The notes beneath the pieces were generated by a model. That model saw nothing but the letters and a program-made list of their open reading frames with translations, searched no databases and was not told the origin of the DNA. This document shows, piece after piece, positions 5,835 to 6,049 of a stretch of 6,049 nucleotides of DNA. The stretch covers positions 1-6,049 of the forward strand of contig JAEYTN010000077.1 in NCBI GenBank assembly GCA_023433985.1, read 5' to 3'. Within the stretch, counting starts at the first letter, position 1; every line of letters begins with the position of its first letter. The stretch comes from Pseudomonadota bacterium (GTDB lineage: Bacteria > Pseudomonadota > Alphaproteobacteria > Rhizobiales > Devosiaceae). Made by a program: the position numbers and the translations under genes.

Positions 5835-6049
5835 TCAGAGGCCGGAGCCGGTGAGGAACTCGCGCCGGATCGTCTGGAGGATGATCTTGACGTCAAGCGC
5901 CAGCGATACATTCTGCACGTAGGCGCAGTCGTGGTCGATCCGTTGGCGAGCGGCCACCGCATCGGTTGTAGGACCGCGCAGGCCGTTGGCCTGGGCCCAG
6001 CCCGAGAGACCCGGACGCACCATGTGGCGGAAATCGTAGTAGGGCACGA
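5835..6049 (-). CDS. Polyprenyl-phosphate sugar transferase, C-terminal end (partial)
   Basis: Only the last 71 or so codons are in the window; the reading frame is open through the right edge, so the start lies outside. The visible part has the C-terminal signature of the bacterial sugar transferase family (Bac_transf; WcaJ, ExoY and PssY relatives): a PYYDFRHMVRPGLSGWAQ stretch followed by NGLRG, then an R-I-D-H-D segment and a VSLALDVKIILQTI helix near the end. Members of this family are inner-membrane enzymes that transfer a sugar 1-phosphate from a nucleotide sugar to undecaprenyl phosphate, the first step in building a repeat unit. The donor sugar cannot be read from this fragment, although WcaJ-like enzymes usually use UDP-glucose. 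The GTG at 6045-6047 is an internal valine codon, not a start. The gene lies 30 bases upstream of gmd and is probably in the same operon. Confidence 0.9.
   Translation of the reverse strand, partial: VPYYDFRHMVRPGLSGWAQANGLRGPTTDAVAARQRIDHDCAYVQNVSLALDVKIILQTIRREFLTGSGL

Overview
The window is a stretch of a cell-surface polysaccharide gene cluster from a high-GC Gram-negative bacterium. Every gene I can support lies on the minus strand, so the operon reads from the right end of the window to the left. The GC-rich codon use, the rhizobial-style gmd and fcl proteins and the tight gene packing suggest an alphaproteobacterium, perhaps of the Hyphomicrobiales. That is a judgement from sequence style, not a phylogenetic result.

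In transcription order the genes are: the C-terminal end of a polyprenyl-phosphate sugar transferase (cut by the right edge); gmd (GDP-mannose 4,6-dehydratase); fcl (GDP-L-fucose synthase); an unassigned NAD-dependent sugar epimerase/dehydratase; a WcaI/WbuB-like GT4 glycosyltransferase; a 16-codon mini-ORF carrying a strong hairpin; a 111-residue coiled-coil protein of unknown role; a GT2 glycosyltransferase; and the start of a membrane protein (cut by the left edge). From gmd to the mini-ORF each gene overlaps the next: by 1 base (TGATG), 11 bases, 4 bases (ATGA) and 4 bases (ATGA). This points to one translationally coupled mRNA.

The functional logic is clear in outline. The sugar transferase would load the first sugar phosphate onto undecaprenyl phosphate at the inner membrane. 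Gmd and Fcl convert GDP-mannose to GDP-L-fucose in the cytoplasm. The GT4 and GT2 enzymes would add sugars to the lipid-linked repeat unit. The left-edge membrane protein may be a polymerase, ligase or flippase component, but too little is visible to say. The likely product is a fucose-containing exopolysaccharide or O-antigen. The third SDR enzyme suggests a further or modified sugar.

The least ordinary part is about 1541-1603. A well-placed ATGA start with a good Shine-Dalgarno opens a 16-codon frame that ends in TAG only 12 bases before the start of the coiled-coil gene, and in the same frame as it. A perfect 11-bp inverted repeat lies inside this mini-ORF. It could be a coupling relay, a leader peptide, or the remains of a longer N-terminus broken by one nonsense change. 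Left of about 1120 the GC content drops, as is common where variable glycosyltransferase modules join a conserved core. I saw no tRNA, rRNA, CRISPR array, insertion sequence or convincing promoter.
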